Shown piece by piece: positions 24,921 through 31,591 of a stretch of DNA of 37,910 bases. This stretch comes from Candidatus Staskawiczbacteria bacterium. Its GTDB lineage: Bacteria > Patescibacteriota > Minisyncoccia > Minisyncoccales > Staskawiczbacteraceae. Positions within the stretch are counted from its first letter, which is position 1. Each line of letters opens with the position of its first letter. The notes beneath the pieces are model-generated. The model worked only from the letters and a program-made list of their open reading frames with translations. It did no database searches and was not told the DNA's origin. The stretch spans positions 1 to 37,910 of the forward strand of contig JACPYG010000007.1 of assembly GCA_016196125.1 (NCBI GenBank). The letters run 5' to 3'. The position numbers and the translations under genes are program-made.

Positions 24921-25373
24921 ATGAATAAAAATATTTTAATATCAGTTATAGTAATAATAATCTTGATTTTTGGCGGTTATTTTCTTTTGAAAAAGCCGGT
25001 AAATAGCCAGCCTGTTAAAGAAGAAAAAAATCCCACAAACAATGAAGTTAAAAACGTGAAAATAGAAATATTGCAAGAGGGAAGCGGAGAATCATCAAAA
25101 ACCGGCGACATTGTAGCTGTTCACTATGCTGGCGCCTTAGAAGACGGCGCAAAGTTTGATTCAAGCGTAGACAGAGGTACGCCATTTTCTTTTACCTTGG
25201 GAGAAAATAAAGTGATACAAGGATGGGAATTAGGAGTTTTGGGAATGAAAGCGGGCGAAAAAAGAAAATTAACAATACCGCCAGAATTAGGTTATGGAGA
25301 GTCGGGATACCCTGGAGTGATACCTCCAAACGCAACTTTGATATTCCAAGTGGAACTATTAAAAATTAACTAA
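24921..25373 (+). CDS. Membrane-anchored FKBP-type peptidyl-prolyl isomerase
   Basis: 150 residues. An N-terminal helix ([19 protein letters not shown]) and a charged linker lead to one complete FKBP domain: [57 protein letters not shown] and [14 protein letters not shown]. The usual pocket residues (Y, F, D, W, Y) are present, so activity is likely. It folds exported proteins at the outer face of the membrane, alongside the DsbA-like protein. Confidence 0.94.
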   Translation: MNKNILISVIVIIILIFGGYFLLKKPVNSQPVKEEKNPTNNEVKNVKIEILQEGSGESSKTGDIVAVHYAGALEDGAKFDSSVDRGTPFSFTLGENKVIQGWELGVLGMKAGEKRKLTIPPELGYGESGYPGVIPPNATLIFQVELLKIN

Positions 25374-25399
25374 TCATCTCTGAATTCCATAAAGATGTT

Positions 25400-25428
25400 T
25401 TGACATTAGCTGTTTTTTAGTGTATAAT
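25400..25428 (+). promoter_or_regulatory. Consensus sigma-70 promoter of typA
   Basis: Perfect TTGACA (25400-25405), a 17-nt spacer and TATAAT (25423-25428). The ATG at 25443 lies 14 nt after the -10 box, so the leader is only about 8 nt. Confidence 0.85.
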
Positions 25429-25442
25429 TACTTTTCAATATC

Positions 25443-27278
25443 ATGAATAAAATACGCAACATCGCAATAATTGCCCACGTTGACCATGGAAAAACCACTT
25501 TAGTGGACGCGCTTTTGCGTCAGTCGGGAACTCATTTAAATAAAGAAACTATTGGACAAGAATTTATTATGGACAGCAACGAATTGGAAAGGGAAAGGGG
25601 GATTACCATTTTTTCTAAAAATGCGTCTGTTCAATATGGCGCCACAAAAATAAATATAATCGACACTCCCGGCCATGCGGACTTTGGAGGAGAAGTGGAA
25701 AGGGTTTTAAATATGGCAGACGGCTGTTTGCTTTTAGTTGATGCAAAAGAAGGCCCTATGCCCCAAACTAGGTTTGTTTTGAAAAAGGCTTTGGAAATGG
25801 GGCATAAAATTATTGTGATTATAAATAAAATAGACAAAGATGGGAGCAGGCCCAAATTTGCTTTAGATGCAACGTTTGAATTATTTTTAGAACTGGGAGC
25901 AGGAGACCATTCTTTGGATTTTCCAGTAATTTACGCTTCGGGACGGGCTGGAAAAGCAGGATTAAATGCAGATTTAAATAAAATGACCGATATTACGCCG
26001 ATTTTTGATGCTATTTTACAGCATATTCCTTCACCTATTGCAGATAAAGAAAAACCTCTGCAAATGCTAATTACTTCAATTATGGCAGATAATTTTAAGG
26101 GCAGAATTGCCATTGGAAGAGTTTACAATGGCGTTGTAAAAGCGGGTCAGGAAATAACACATATAAACAGAGATGGAAAATCTAAAAAATACAGATTAGT
26201 TTCTTTGATGACTTTTTCTGGATTAGGCCGGATTGAGGCCGCAGAAGTAGAAGCCGGAGACATTGCTGCCATAGCCGGCATACCAGATATAACTATTGGT
26301 GAAACAATCGCCGACCCGGAAAACCCAACAGCCATGCCGTTAATTAATATTGAAGAGCCAACTGTGAAAATGACTTTTATGGTCAATGATTCTCCCTTTG
26401 CCGGCAAAGAGGGCCAATTTTTAACTTCAAGGCAAATAAGAGAAAGATTATTTAAAGAGCTCCAAACAGACGTTGCTTTGAGGGTCAAAGATACAGATAA
26501 AGGCAGCTGGACTGTTTCTGGAAGAGGCGAATTGCATTTATCAATTTTGATTGAAAGAATGAGAAGAGAAGGATTTGAATTTCAGGTTTCAAGACCACAG
26601 GTTATTATAAAAGAGATAGAAGGCGTAAAAATGACCCCCTACGAAAAAGTTTTTATTGAAGTTCCAGAGCAATATCATGGAATAGTTATTCAAAAACTGG
26701 GCAGCAGAAAAGGCGAACTGATAGAAATGAGAAACCAGAATAACATTATATTTTTGGAATTTATGATTCCAACCAAAGGTCTTTTTGGATATAGAACAGA
26801 ATTTTTAACGGATACTAAGGGGCTTGGAATAATAAATACTGCTTTTCATCAATACTTACCGGATCCCGGAAATTGGAAAGAGAAAGAACAAGGTTCTTTG
26901 GTTGCCTGCGAATCCGGACCAACCAATCTTTACGGACTAAAAAATGTACAAGACAGGGGAGTGCTGTTTTTTGGCCATGGGATAGAAATTTATGAAGGGC
27001 AGGTTGTCGGACAAAACTCAAGGCCAAACGATATAAGGGTAAATGTTTGTAAAACAAAACAATTATCAAATATGAGGTCAAAGGGCGAAGGAAATACGGA
27101 ACATTTCAACGCTCCAAAAACAATGGGTTTAGAAGACGCTTTGGAATATATTGGCGATGACGAATTAGTGGAAATAACTCCAAAAAATGTACGAATAAGA
27201 AAAATATATTTAAAAGAAATTGATGAAAAAAGGGCCCTTCGCAACTCGGGATCTTCGACAGGCAGACAAAACAAATAG
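25443..27278 (+). CDS. typA: Ribosome-associated GTPase TypA/BipA
   Basis: Translational GTPase of 611 residues, normal length. G1 is AHVDHGKTTL, the switch-II DTPGHADFGGEVERV, G4 NKID and G5 within YASGRAG. Domains II, III and V and the TypA-specific C-terminal domain follow (GRGELHLSILIERMRREGFEF, then NMRSKGEGNTEHFNAPKTMGLEDALEYI). It binds the 70S ribosome and helps assembly and stress-time translation. It has the strongest promoter in the window and an almost leaderless mRNA. Confidence 0.97.
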   Translation: MNKIRNIAIIAHVDHGKTTLVDALLRQSGTHLNKETIGQEFIMDSNELERERGITIFSKNASVQYGATKINIIDTPGHADFGGEVERVLNMADGCLLLVDAKEGPMPQTRFVLKKALEMGHKIIVIINKIDKDGSRPKFALDATFELFLELGAGDHSLDFPVIYASGRAGKAGLNADLNKMTDITPIFDAILQHIPSPIADKEKPLQMLITSIMADNFKGRIAIGRVYNGVVKAGQEITHINRDGKSKKYRLVSLMTFSGLGRIEAAEVEAGDIAAIAGIPDITIGETIADPENPTAMPLINIEEPTVKMTFMVNDSPFAGKEGQFLTSRQIRERLFKELQTDVALRVKDTDKGSWTVSGRGELHLSILIERMRREGFEFQVSRPQVIIKEIEGVKMTPYEKVFIEVPEQYHGIVIQKLGSRKGELIEMRNQNNIIFLEFMIPTKGLFGYRTEFLTDTKGLGIINTAFHQYLPDPGNWKEKEQGSLVACESGPTNLYGLKNVQDRGVLFFGHGIEIYEGQVVGQNSRPNDIRVNVCKTKQLSNMRSKGEGNTEHFNAPKTMGLEDALEYIGDDELVEITPKNVRIRKIYLKEIDEKRALRNSGSSTGRQNK

Positions 27279-27297
27279 AAAAAGATATAATATCAAT

Positions 27298-27858
27298 ATG
27301 GAAGAGAATAAAGAAGTTGTAGTTTTTGGAGGAGGCTGTTTTTGGTGCACAGAGGCAATTTTTAAAATGTTAAAAGGAGTTATTTCAGTAAACCCGGGAT
27401 ATGCTGGAGGAACAAAAGAAAATCCAACCTACGAAGAAGTTTCAAATGGCAAAACCGGACACGCAGAAGTTGTTAAAATAGAATACGACCAAAATAAAAT
27501 TTCTTTTAAAAATTTATTAACAGTATTTTTTGCCACACATGACCCAACCACAAAAAATAGGCAGGGAAACGATGTCGGCGAACAGTATAGGTCAATAATT
27601 TTATATACTAACGAAAAACAGCAAAAAATTGCTCAAGATTTCATTGAAGAATTAAATAACTCTGATGCAAATGGCGGTAAGATTGAAACAGAGGTAAAGC
27701 CCTTGGATAAGTTTTATGAAGCCGAATCATATCATAATAATTATTATGAAAAAAACCTGACTGCCGGCAGGCAAGGTAAAAACAAGTCATACTGCCAAAT
27801 TGTTATTAATCCAAAATTAAAAAAAGTTCAGGAGAAATTTGCAGAATTATTAAATTAA
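27298..27858 (+). CDS. msrA: Peptide methionine-S-sulfoxide reductase MsrA
   Basis: Repairs the S-isomer of methionine sulfoxide in proteins. The ORF-track start (27220) lies inside typA. The better start is the ATG at 27298, which gives 186 residues beginning MEENKEVVVFGGGCFWC. The catalytic Cys is in GGGCFWCTEAIF, followed by NPGYAGG, the family Asp/Glu set in EVVKIEYD, FFATHDPTTKNRQGNDVG and QYRSIILY, and the late YHNNYYEKN. A possible resolving Cys lies in SYCQIVI. No signal peptide, so it acts in the cytoplasm. The msrB gene follows after 10 nt. Confidence 0.95.
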   Translation: MEENKEVVVFGGGCFWCTEAIFKMLKGVISVNPGYAGGTKENPTYEEVSNGKTGHAEVVKIEYDQNKISFKNLLTVFFATHDPTTKNRQGNDVGEQYRSIILYTNEKQQKIAQDFIEELNNSDANGGKIETEVKPLDKFYEAESYHNNYYEKNLTAGRQGKNKSYCQIVINPKLKKVQEKFAELLN

Positions 27859-27868
27859 ATATAATGCT

Positions 27869-28231
27869 ATGGATGAAGAGCATTTTAAAAAAATACTGAC
27901 TCCAAAACAATATAAAGTAATGAGAGAGAAGGGCACGGAAGCCCCTTTTGCGGGAAAATATGTCCATGAAAATAAAAACGGCATATATGTTTGTTCCGCC
28001 TGCCAAAATCAATTATTTACTTCTGACGCAAAATTTGACTCAAAAACAGGCTGGCCGAGTTTTGACCAGGCAATTGCGGGGTCGGTTGAATACAAACCAG
28101 ACGGAAACCAAACAGAAATTATTTGCGCCAAATGCAAATCTCATTTGGGCCATATCTTTTTAGACGGACCGACAAAAACAGGCAAAAGATATTGCATAAA
28201 TTCGGTTTGCCTTGATTTAAAAGAAAAATAA
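27869..28231 (+). CDS. msrB: Peptide methionine-R-sulfoxide reductase MsrB
   Basis: Repairs the R-isomer of methionine sulfoxide and complements MsrA next door. 120 residues. Two zinc-binding CxxC pairs are seen (CSACQNQLF and CAKCKSHLGH), plus TGWPSFDQAI and the active-site Cys of RYCINSVCLDL. A second Cys two residues further on (SVC) is a possible extra thiol. A hairpin repeat follows the stop. Confidence 0.96.
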   Translation: MDEEHFKKILTPKQYKVMREKGTEAPFAGKYVHENKNGIYVCSACQNQLFTSDAKFDSKTGWPSFDQAIAGSVEYKPDGNQTEIICAKCKSHLGHIFLDGPTKTGKRYCINSVCLDLKEK

Positions 28232-28239
28232 TATATATG

Positions 28240-28258
28240 CGGAAATAAGGATATTTCC
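28240..28258 (+). repeat. CGGAAATAAG repeat, copy 1 (short hairpin)
   Basis: GGAAATA (28241-28247) pairs with TATTTCC (28252-28258) across a 4-nt loop, just before the VKOR gene. Seventeen bases (28240-28256) match the inverted-repeat arm at 34659-34675 with one difference. Confidence 0.5.
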
Positions 28259-28268
28259 TCTTAAAATC

Positions 28269-28679
28269 ATGACATCATACGCCCTTCTCTTTACTCTATC
28301 GGCAATTGGCATAAGCGAAACAATGTACTTAATTCGTAAAAGGATTGCATCAGAAAAACCAATCTGCCCAATCGGCGATAATTGCGCTTTGGTTTTAGAA
28401 AGCAAATACAATAAAATTTTTATCATTCCCAACGATGTTTTGGGTTTGTTGTTTTATATCATGGCTTCATTTGTTTCGGCTTTTTTGGTAATTGGCGTAG
28501 AACCATTGGCATTTTGGGATTTTATTTTTAAATTTTCTGTTTTAATCGGAGCCATTATGTCTTTATTTTTTACATATTTACAGTGGAAAGTAATTTGCGC
28601 CTGGTGTTTTTGGTGCTTAATGTCCGCCTTTACTATTTGGCTAATGGGAACTATAATTATAATTAGTAACCTTGTTTAA
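28269..28679 (+). CDS. Vitamin K epoxide reductase (VKOR) family protein
   Basis: Bacterial VKOR homologues reoxidise DsbA-like proteins and pass electrons to quinone. 136 residues with four helices. The loop cysteines are in ICPIGDNCALVLESKY, the conserved Ser of S-K-Y follows, and NDVLGLLFY is the family's G...Y helix start. The active CxxC lies in VICAWCFWCL with one more Cys nearby. The thioredoxin partner is not fused; it is most likely the DsbA-like protein at 10156-10896. Confidence 0.9.
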   Translation: MTSYALLFTLSAIGISETMYLIRKRIASEKPICPIGDNCALVLESKYNKIFIIPNDVLGLLFYIMASFVSAFLVIGVEPLAFWDFIFKFSVLIGAIMSLFFTYLQWKVICAWCFWCLMSAFTIWLMGTIIIISNLV

Positions 28680-28685
28680 ATATGA

Positions 28686-28783
28686 ACCCCGTTAGAAGTT
28701 TTGGAAGAGGAAATTATAATAAATAATAAATGTCTGTTTGAAATTGATGTTTAAGTCATATAAAGACAGACTTCTAACGGGGT
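28686..28783. repeat. CCCCGTTAGA inverted-repeat element, copy 2
   Basis: Perfect 14-bp inverted repeats at 28686-28699 and 28770-28783 enclose 70 nt of AT-rich DNA. The right arm ends within the GTG start codon of the DoxX-like gene. The left arm repeats copy 1 (5242-5256) at 14 of 15 bases. Confidence 0.75.
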
Positions 28784-29153
28784 GAAAAAAACAGCATTTC
28801 ATTTTTTAAGAGTCGGTTTGGCAGTCACTTTTTTGTGGGTAGGAGTTTTAATTTTTAAAAATCCCGATGGCTGGAGCGGATATTTGCAGCCATGGGCAAT
28901 GGGGCTCTTGCCGGTGCCAATTAAACAAGCAATGATTGGAACTGCAATTTTAGACATTGTCATCGGCGCCTTTCTGCTTTTTGATTTTATGCCGTGGCTT
29001 GCGGCTCTTGCCGGTTCTATTCACCTTATTATTGTGCTTACAGTGAGCGGCATTACCGATATAACAGTGCGCGATATCGGTCTTTTAGTCGGAGCGATAG
29101 CCATAATGATTGACTCTTTGCCGCAATGGGTGTTAAATAAAATAAAAAAATAA
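28782..29153 (+). CDS. DoxX-like small membrane protein
   Basis: 123 residues with four hydrophobic helices. Typical DoxX-like features are FLRVGLAVTFLWVGVLIF and the conserved-position pattern GTAILDIVIGAFLLF. Family members take part in thiol/quinone redox at the membrane. The GTG start is formed by the right arm of the inverted-repeat element, so the repeat and the translation start share bases. It lies between VKOR and a cupredoxin. Confidence 0.72.
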   Translation: MKKTAFHFLRVGLAVTFLWVGVLIFKNPDGWSGYLQPWAMGLLPVPIKQAMIGTAILDIVIGAFLLFDFMPWLAALAGSIHLIIVLTVSGITDITVRDIGLLVGAIAIMIDSLPQWVLNKIKK

Positions 29154-29177
29154 TTATTAATTTTAACTAATAAAAAA

Positions 29178-29660
29178 ATGAACAAAGTCATTACAACAGT
29201 TGTTATTGCAGTTATTATATTGGGAGGATATTTTGTTTTAAATAATTCATATCAGCCGACATCGGCAACTTATCAGCCGCAAATTACGGATCAACCAACG
29301 GAGCAACCAATAGAACAAACGCCAACCGCGCCAGCCGCAAGTGAAAATGAAAATATAATAACCTACACCGATTCGGGCTATTCGCCAAATATGCTCACAA
29401 TAAAAAACGGGGAAACGGTAATTTTTAAAAACCAAAGTTCCAAATCAATGTGGCCGGCTTCAGCCATGCATCCAACCCACCGAGTTTATAGCGATACATC
29501 TCTTGATGATCACTGCCCCGATACAACCAACTCTTCCCTTGACGCTTGTACCGGAATTTTACCGGGCAATTCCTGGTCTTTTAAGTTTGATAAAACAGGC
29601 AGTTGGGGATTCCACGACCATTTAAACCCGAAAAACTTTGGCAAAATCACAGTAGAATAA
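29178..29660 (+). CDS. Anchored cupredoxin-like protein lacking the usual Cys ligand
   Basis: 160 residues: N-terminal helix (VITTVVIAVIILGGYFVL), a Gln/Pro/Thr linker and a cupredoxin domain (GYSPNMLTIKNGETVIFKNQSS, SAMHPTHRVY, GSWGFHDHLNPKNFGKITV). In type-1 copper proteins the last loop has C-x2-H. Here it reads FHDHLNP, so the blue-copper Cys is absent while three to five His remain. Two other Cys (DDHCPD and LDACTG) may form a disulfide. It probably binds copper in a non-blue site, or serves as a metal chaperone. A terminator follows. Confidence 0.85.
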   Translation: MNKVITTVVIAVIILGGYFVLNNSYQPTSATYQPQITDQPTEQPIEQTPTAPAASENENIITYTDSGYSPNMLTIKNGETVIFKNQSSKSMWPASAMHPTHRVYSDTSLDDHCPDTTNSSLDACTGILPGNSWSFKFDKTGSWGFHDHLNPKNFGKITVE

Positions 29661-29680
29661 TTAAAATTTGGTTTTTCAAA

Positions 29681-29715
29681 ATAACAAAAGGCCTGGAATA
29701 CAGGTCTTTTGTTAT
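29681..29715 (+). terminator. Rho-independent terminator after the cupredoxin gene
   Basis: A 15-bp stem with one G-T wobble (29681-29695 and 29701-29715), a 5-nt loop and T-rich flank. It separates the redox run from the Hsp70 operon and ends where the CIRCE operator begins. Confidence 0.85.
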
Positions 29716-29741
29716 TATCACTCTTGACAACAGATTGCTAA
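29715..29741 (+). promoter_or_regulatory. CIRCE operator of the hrcA operon
   Basis: TTATCACTC, exactly nine bases, then GATTGCTAA. Each half differs from the CIRCE consensus (TTAGCACTC-N9-GAGTGCTAA) at one position. The nine-base spacer begins with the -35 box TTGACA, so HrcA binding would block RNA polymerase. Confidence 0.85.
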
Positions 29742-29752
29742 TTTTATAGAAT
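29724..29752 (+). promoter_or_regulatory. Promoter of the hrcA operon (leaderless)
   Basis: TTGACA (29724-29729), a 17-nt spacer and TAGAAT (29747-29752). Only 6 nt separate the -10 box from the ATG at 29759, so transcription should start at the A of the start codon. Confidence 0.8.
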
Positions 29753-29758
29753 GGCTAC

Positions 29759-30250
29759 ATGATATCAGAGAGACAAATAAGAATTTTAAACTCATTGGTT
29801 AAAGAATATATTGATTCGGCCGAACCTGTAAGTTCAAATCTTTTAAAAAAAAAGTGCGGTTTGGATGTTTCACCGGCAACAATAAGAAACGAGATGCAAG
29901 AGCTGACAGAACAGGGCTATATTAAGCAGCCGCACACTTCGGCAGGAAGAATTCCAACCGAAAAGGGATATAGATATTTTATAGAAATAACGTTTTCGGG
30001 TAAGACAGATAGGTTTCCCGGTTTCATTTTAAAGGAAATAGAGAATGCTAAAGAAAAAATTGAAAACGAACTGAAATTAGCCCAAAAATTAACTTATTCA
30101 TTAGAGCATATATCGGCAATATTGGATTTTGGCAGGATAGAAGAAGATACGCTTTTTGATGTTTTAAAAATTATTGGTCCGGCGCAGACATCGCATAATA
30201 AAAATATCAGATTAATTAACGGATTGTTAGAAGAATTAAATAATTTTTAA
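29759..30250 (+). CDS. hrcA: Heat-shock repressor HrcA, short form
   Basis: Represses the chaperone operon by binding CIRCE. Residues 1-80 are the complete winged-helix domain of HrcA (ILNSLVKEYIDSAEPVSS, SPATIRNEMQELTEQGYI, HTSAGRIPTEKGYRYF). The remaining ~80 residues are helical (KEIENAKEKIENELKLAQKL) and do not contain the GAF-like dimerisation/sensor domain, so the protein is about half the usual ~340 residues. The CIRCE operator immediately upstream indicates autoregulation. How it senses stress without the sensor domain is open. Confidence 0.88.
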   Translation: MISERQIRILNSLVKEYIDSAEPVSSNLLKKKCGLDVSPATIRNEMQELTEQGYIKQPHTSAGRIPTEKGYRYFIEITFSGKTDRFPGFILKEIENAKEKIENELKLAQKLTYSLEHISAILDFGRIEEDTLFDVLKIIGPAQTSHNKNIRLINGLLEELNNF

Positions 30251-30254
30251 TTTT

Positions 30255-30893
30255 ATGACTGAAGATAATAAAATAAAAAATAATCAAAGTCTATACCAAT
30301 GCAAAGAGTGTGGTTTGCATTACAAAGATAAGGATATTGCCGAAAAATGCGAAACATGGTGCAAAGAGAACAAAACTTGTAATATAGAAATTACCAGACA
30401 CGCAGAAGAGAACAAATCGAGTGATAAATTAAATTTAGAAGAATGCCAGAAAAATTGCGGCGAGTATTTGAATAACTGGAAAAGAGAAAGAGCCGACTTT
30501 TTGAATTACAAAAAAGACGAAGCGGAGAGAATCGGATTTTTGGGGCAATATGTAAAAGAGGATATAATTTTTAAGATTTTACCGATTTTGGATAATATCG
30601 CGCTTGCCGAGAAACAACTCCCCGCCGCCGCCCTCGGCGCTGAATGGACAAAGGGATTTTTACAAATCCAAAAACAAATTGATGATTTTCTAAAAAAAGA
30701 GGGGATTGAGGAAATAAAGTCAGTCGGCGAAAAATTTAATCCAGAAACAATGGAAGCCGTAGGCGAAGCTGAAAGTAGTGACATAGGAACTACCGAAGGC
30801 GGTGACGAAGGAACCATAGTCGAAGAAATCCAAAGAGGATATAAAATGAATGATAAAGTTTTGAGGCCGGCAAAGGTCAAGATTAGTAAATAA
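30255..30893 (+). CDS. grpE: GrpE with N-terminal Cys-rich (zinc-type) domain
   Basis: Nucleotide exchange factor of DnaK. Residues from about 60 on are GrpE: a coiled coil (NCGEYLNNWKRERADFLNYKKD), the four-helix part ILPILDNIALAEKQL, and the C-terminal beta domain (FNPETMEAVGE, GTIVEEIQRGYKMNDKVLRPAKVKIS). The first ~50 residues hold a separate Cys-rich unit, YQCKECGLHYKDKDIAEKC followed by WCKENKTCNIEI, with five to six Cys fit to bind zinc. Such units also occur alone in small proteins; fused to GrpE it is unusual to my knowledge. It may recruit a partner or sense redox or heat. Confidence 0.9.
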   Translation: MTEDNKIKNNQSLYQCKECGLHYKDKDIAEKCETWCKENKTCNIEITRHAEENKSSDKLNLEECQKNCGEYLNNWKRERADFLNYKKDEAERIGFLGQYVKEDIIFKILPILDNIALAEKQLPAAALGAEWTKGFLQIQKQIDDFLKKEGIEEIKSVGEKFNPETMEAVGEAESSDIGTTEGGDEGTIVEEIQRGYKMNDKVLRPAKVKISK

Positions 30894-30897
30894 AAAA

Positions 30898-31578
30898 ATG
30901 CCGAATTTACAACAAAATATAAAAGAAGTAAGAAAATCAGTTGTGGCGATAGGGTTTAATCCGAGCCCAAATCAAATAACTATTTTAGGAAGCGGATTTA
31001 TTTGTGATGGCAAAATTATTACCGTTGCGCATCTTTTGAGTAAACTTAACGAAGAACAGATTAAAAACTTAAAAGCGAATGTGATGGTTGAGCAAGTGGG
31101 CAATGACTTGGAAAGATATCAGTGGATGCCTATTAAAGAATGTAAGAAAGATATGAAAAATGATTTGGCAGTGTTTGAATTTGAATCAAAGCCAGAAAAT
31201 TTGAAAAATTTAGTTTTAGGAAATTCTGAAAATACAGAAATTGGGCAGGATGCATATTTTATCGGTTTTCCTTATGCCGCCCAACTAATAAACGACGGTT
31301 TTGGAGTAACCCTTGTGGTTAATAAAGGCATCATAAGCAATATAAAGAGAGATGGCACAGATCCGGAGCGTAAAAGAAACTGGTTTATTATTGATGCAAT
31401 AAGCAATCCGGGAAACTCGGGATGCCCTGTGATTAACGCAGAAACAAATGAAGTTATTGGAGTAATGAGTATTTCATTTAGAACGCCGTCGCAAGTGGTA
31501 AAAGAATTAGATATTAGAGAACCGATGCATATTGCAGGGGCCAAACCAATAAATTTAGCAAAGGAATTATTAAAATAA
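30898..31578 (+). CDS. Trypsin-like serine protease, cytosolic, within the Hsp70 operon
   Basis: 226 residues of a chymotrypsin/HtrA-type fold. The triad can be placed: His in IITVAHLLSK, Asp in KNDLAVFEFE, Ser in NPGNSGCPVINAETNEVIG. The oxyanion loop GNSG is intact. There is no signal peptide, membrane helix or PDZ domain, so it should act in the cytoplasm. It lies 4 nt after grpE and 13 nt before dnaK, and so is made with the chaperones. A role in removing misfolded proteins is inferred from context. Confidence 0.85.
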   Translation: MPNLQQNIKEVRKSVVAIGFNPSPNQITILGSGFICDGKIITVAHLLSKLNEEQIKNLKANVMVEQVGNDLERYQWMPIKECKKDMKNDLAVFEFESKPENLKNLVLGNSENTEIGQDAYFIGFPYAAQLINDGFGVTLVVNKGIISNIKRDGTDPERKRNWFIIDAISNPGNSGCPVINAETNEVIGVMSISFRTPSQVVKELDIREPMHIAGAKPINLAKELLK

Positions 31579-31591
31579 TTAAAAAAAACAT

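Noticed and set aside
27220-27297. N-terminal extension of MsrA from the ORF track
   Set aside because: It overlaps the end of typA, is unlike MsrA, and ATG 27298 gives a standard start.
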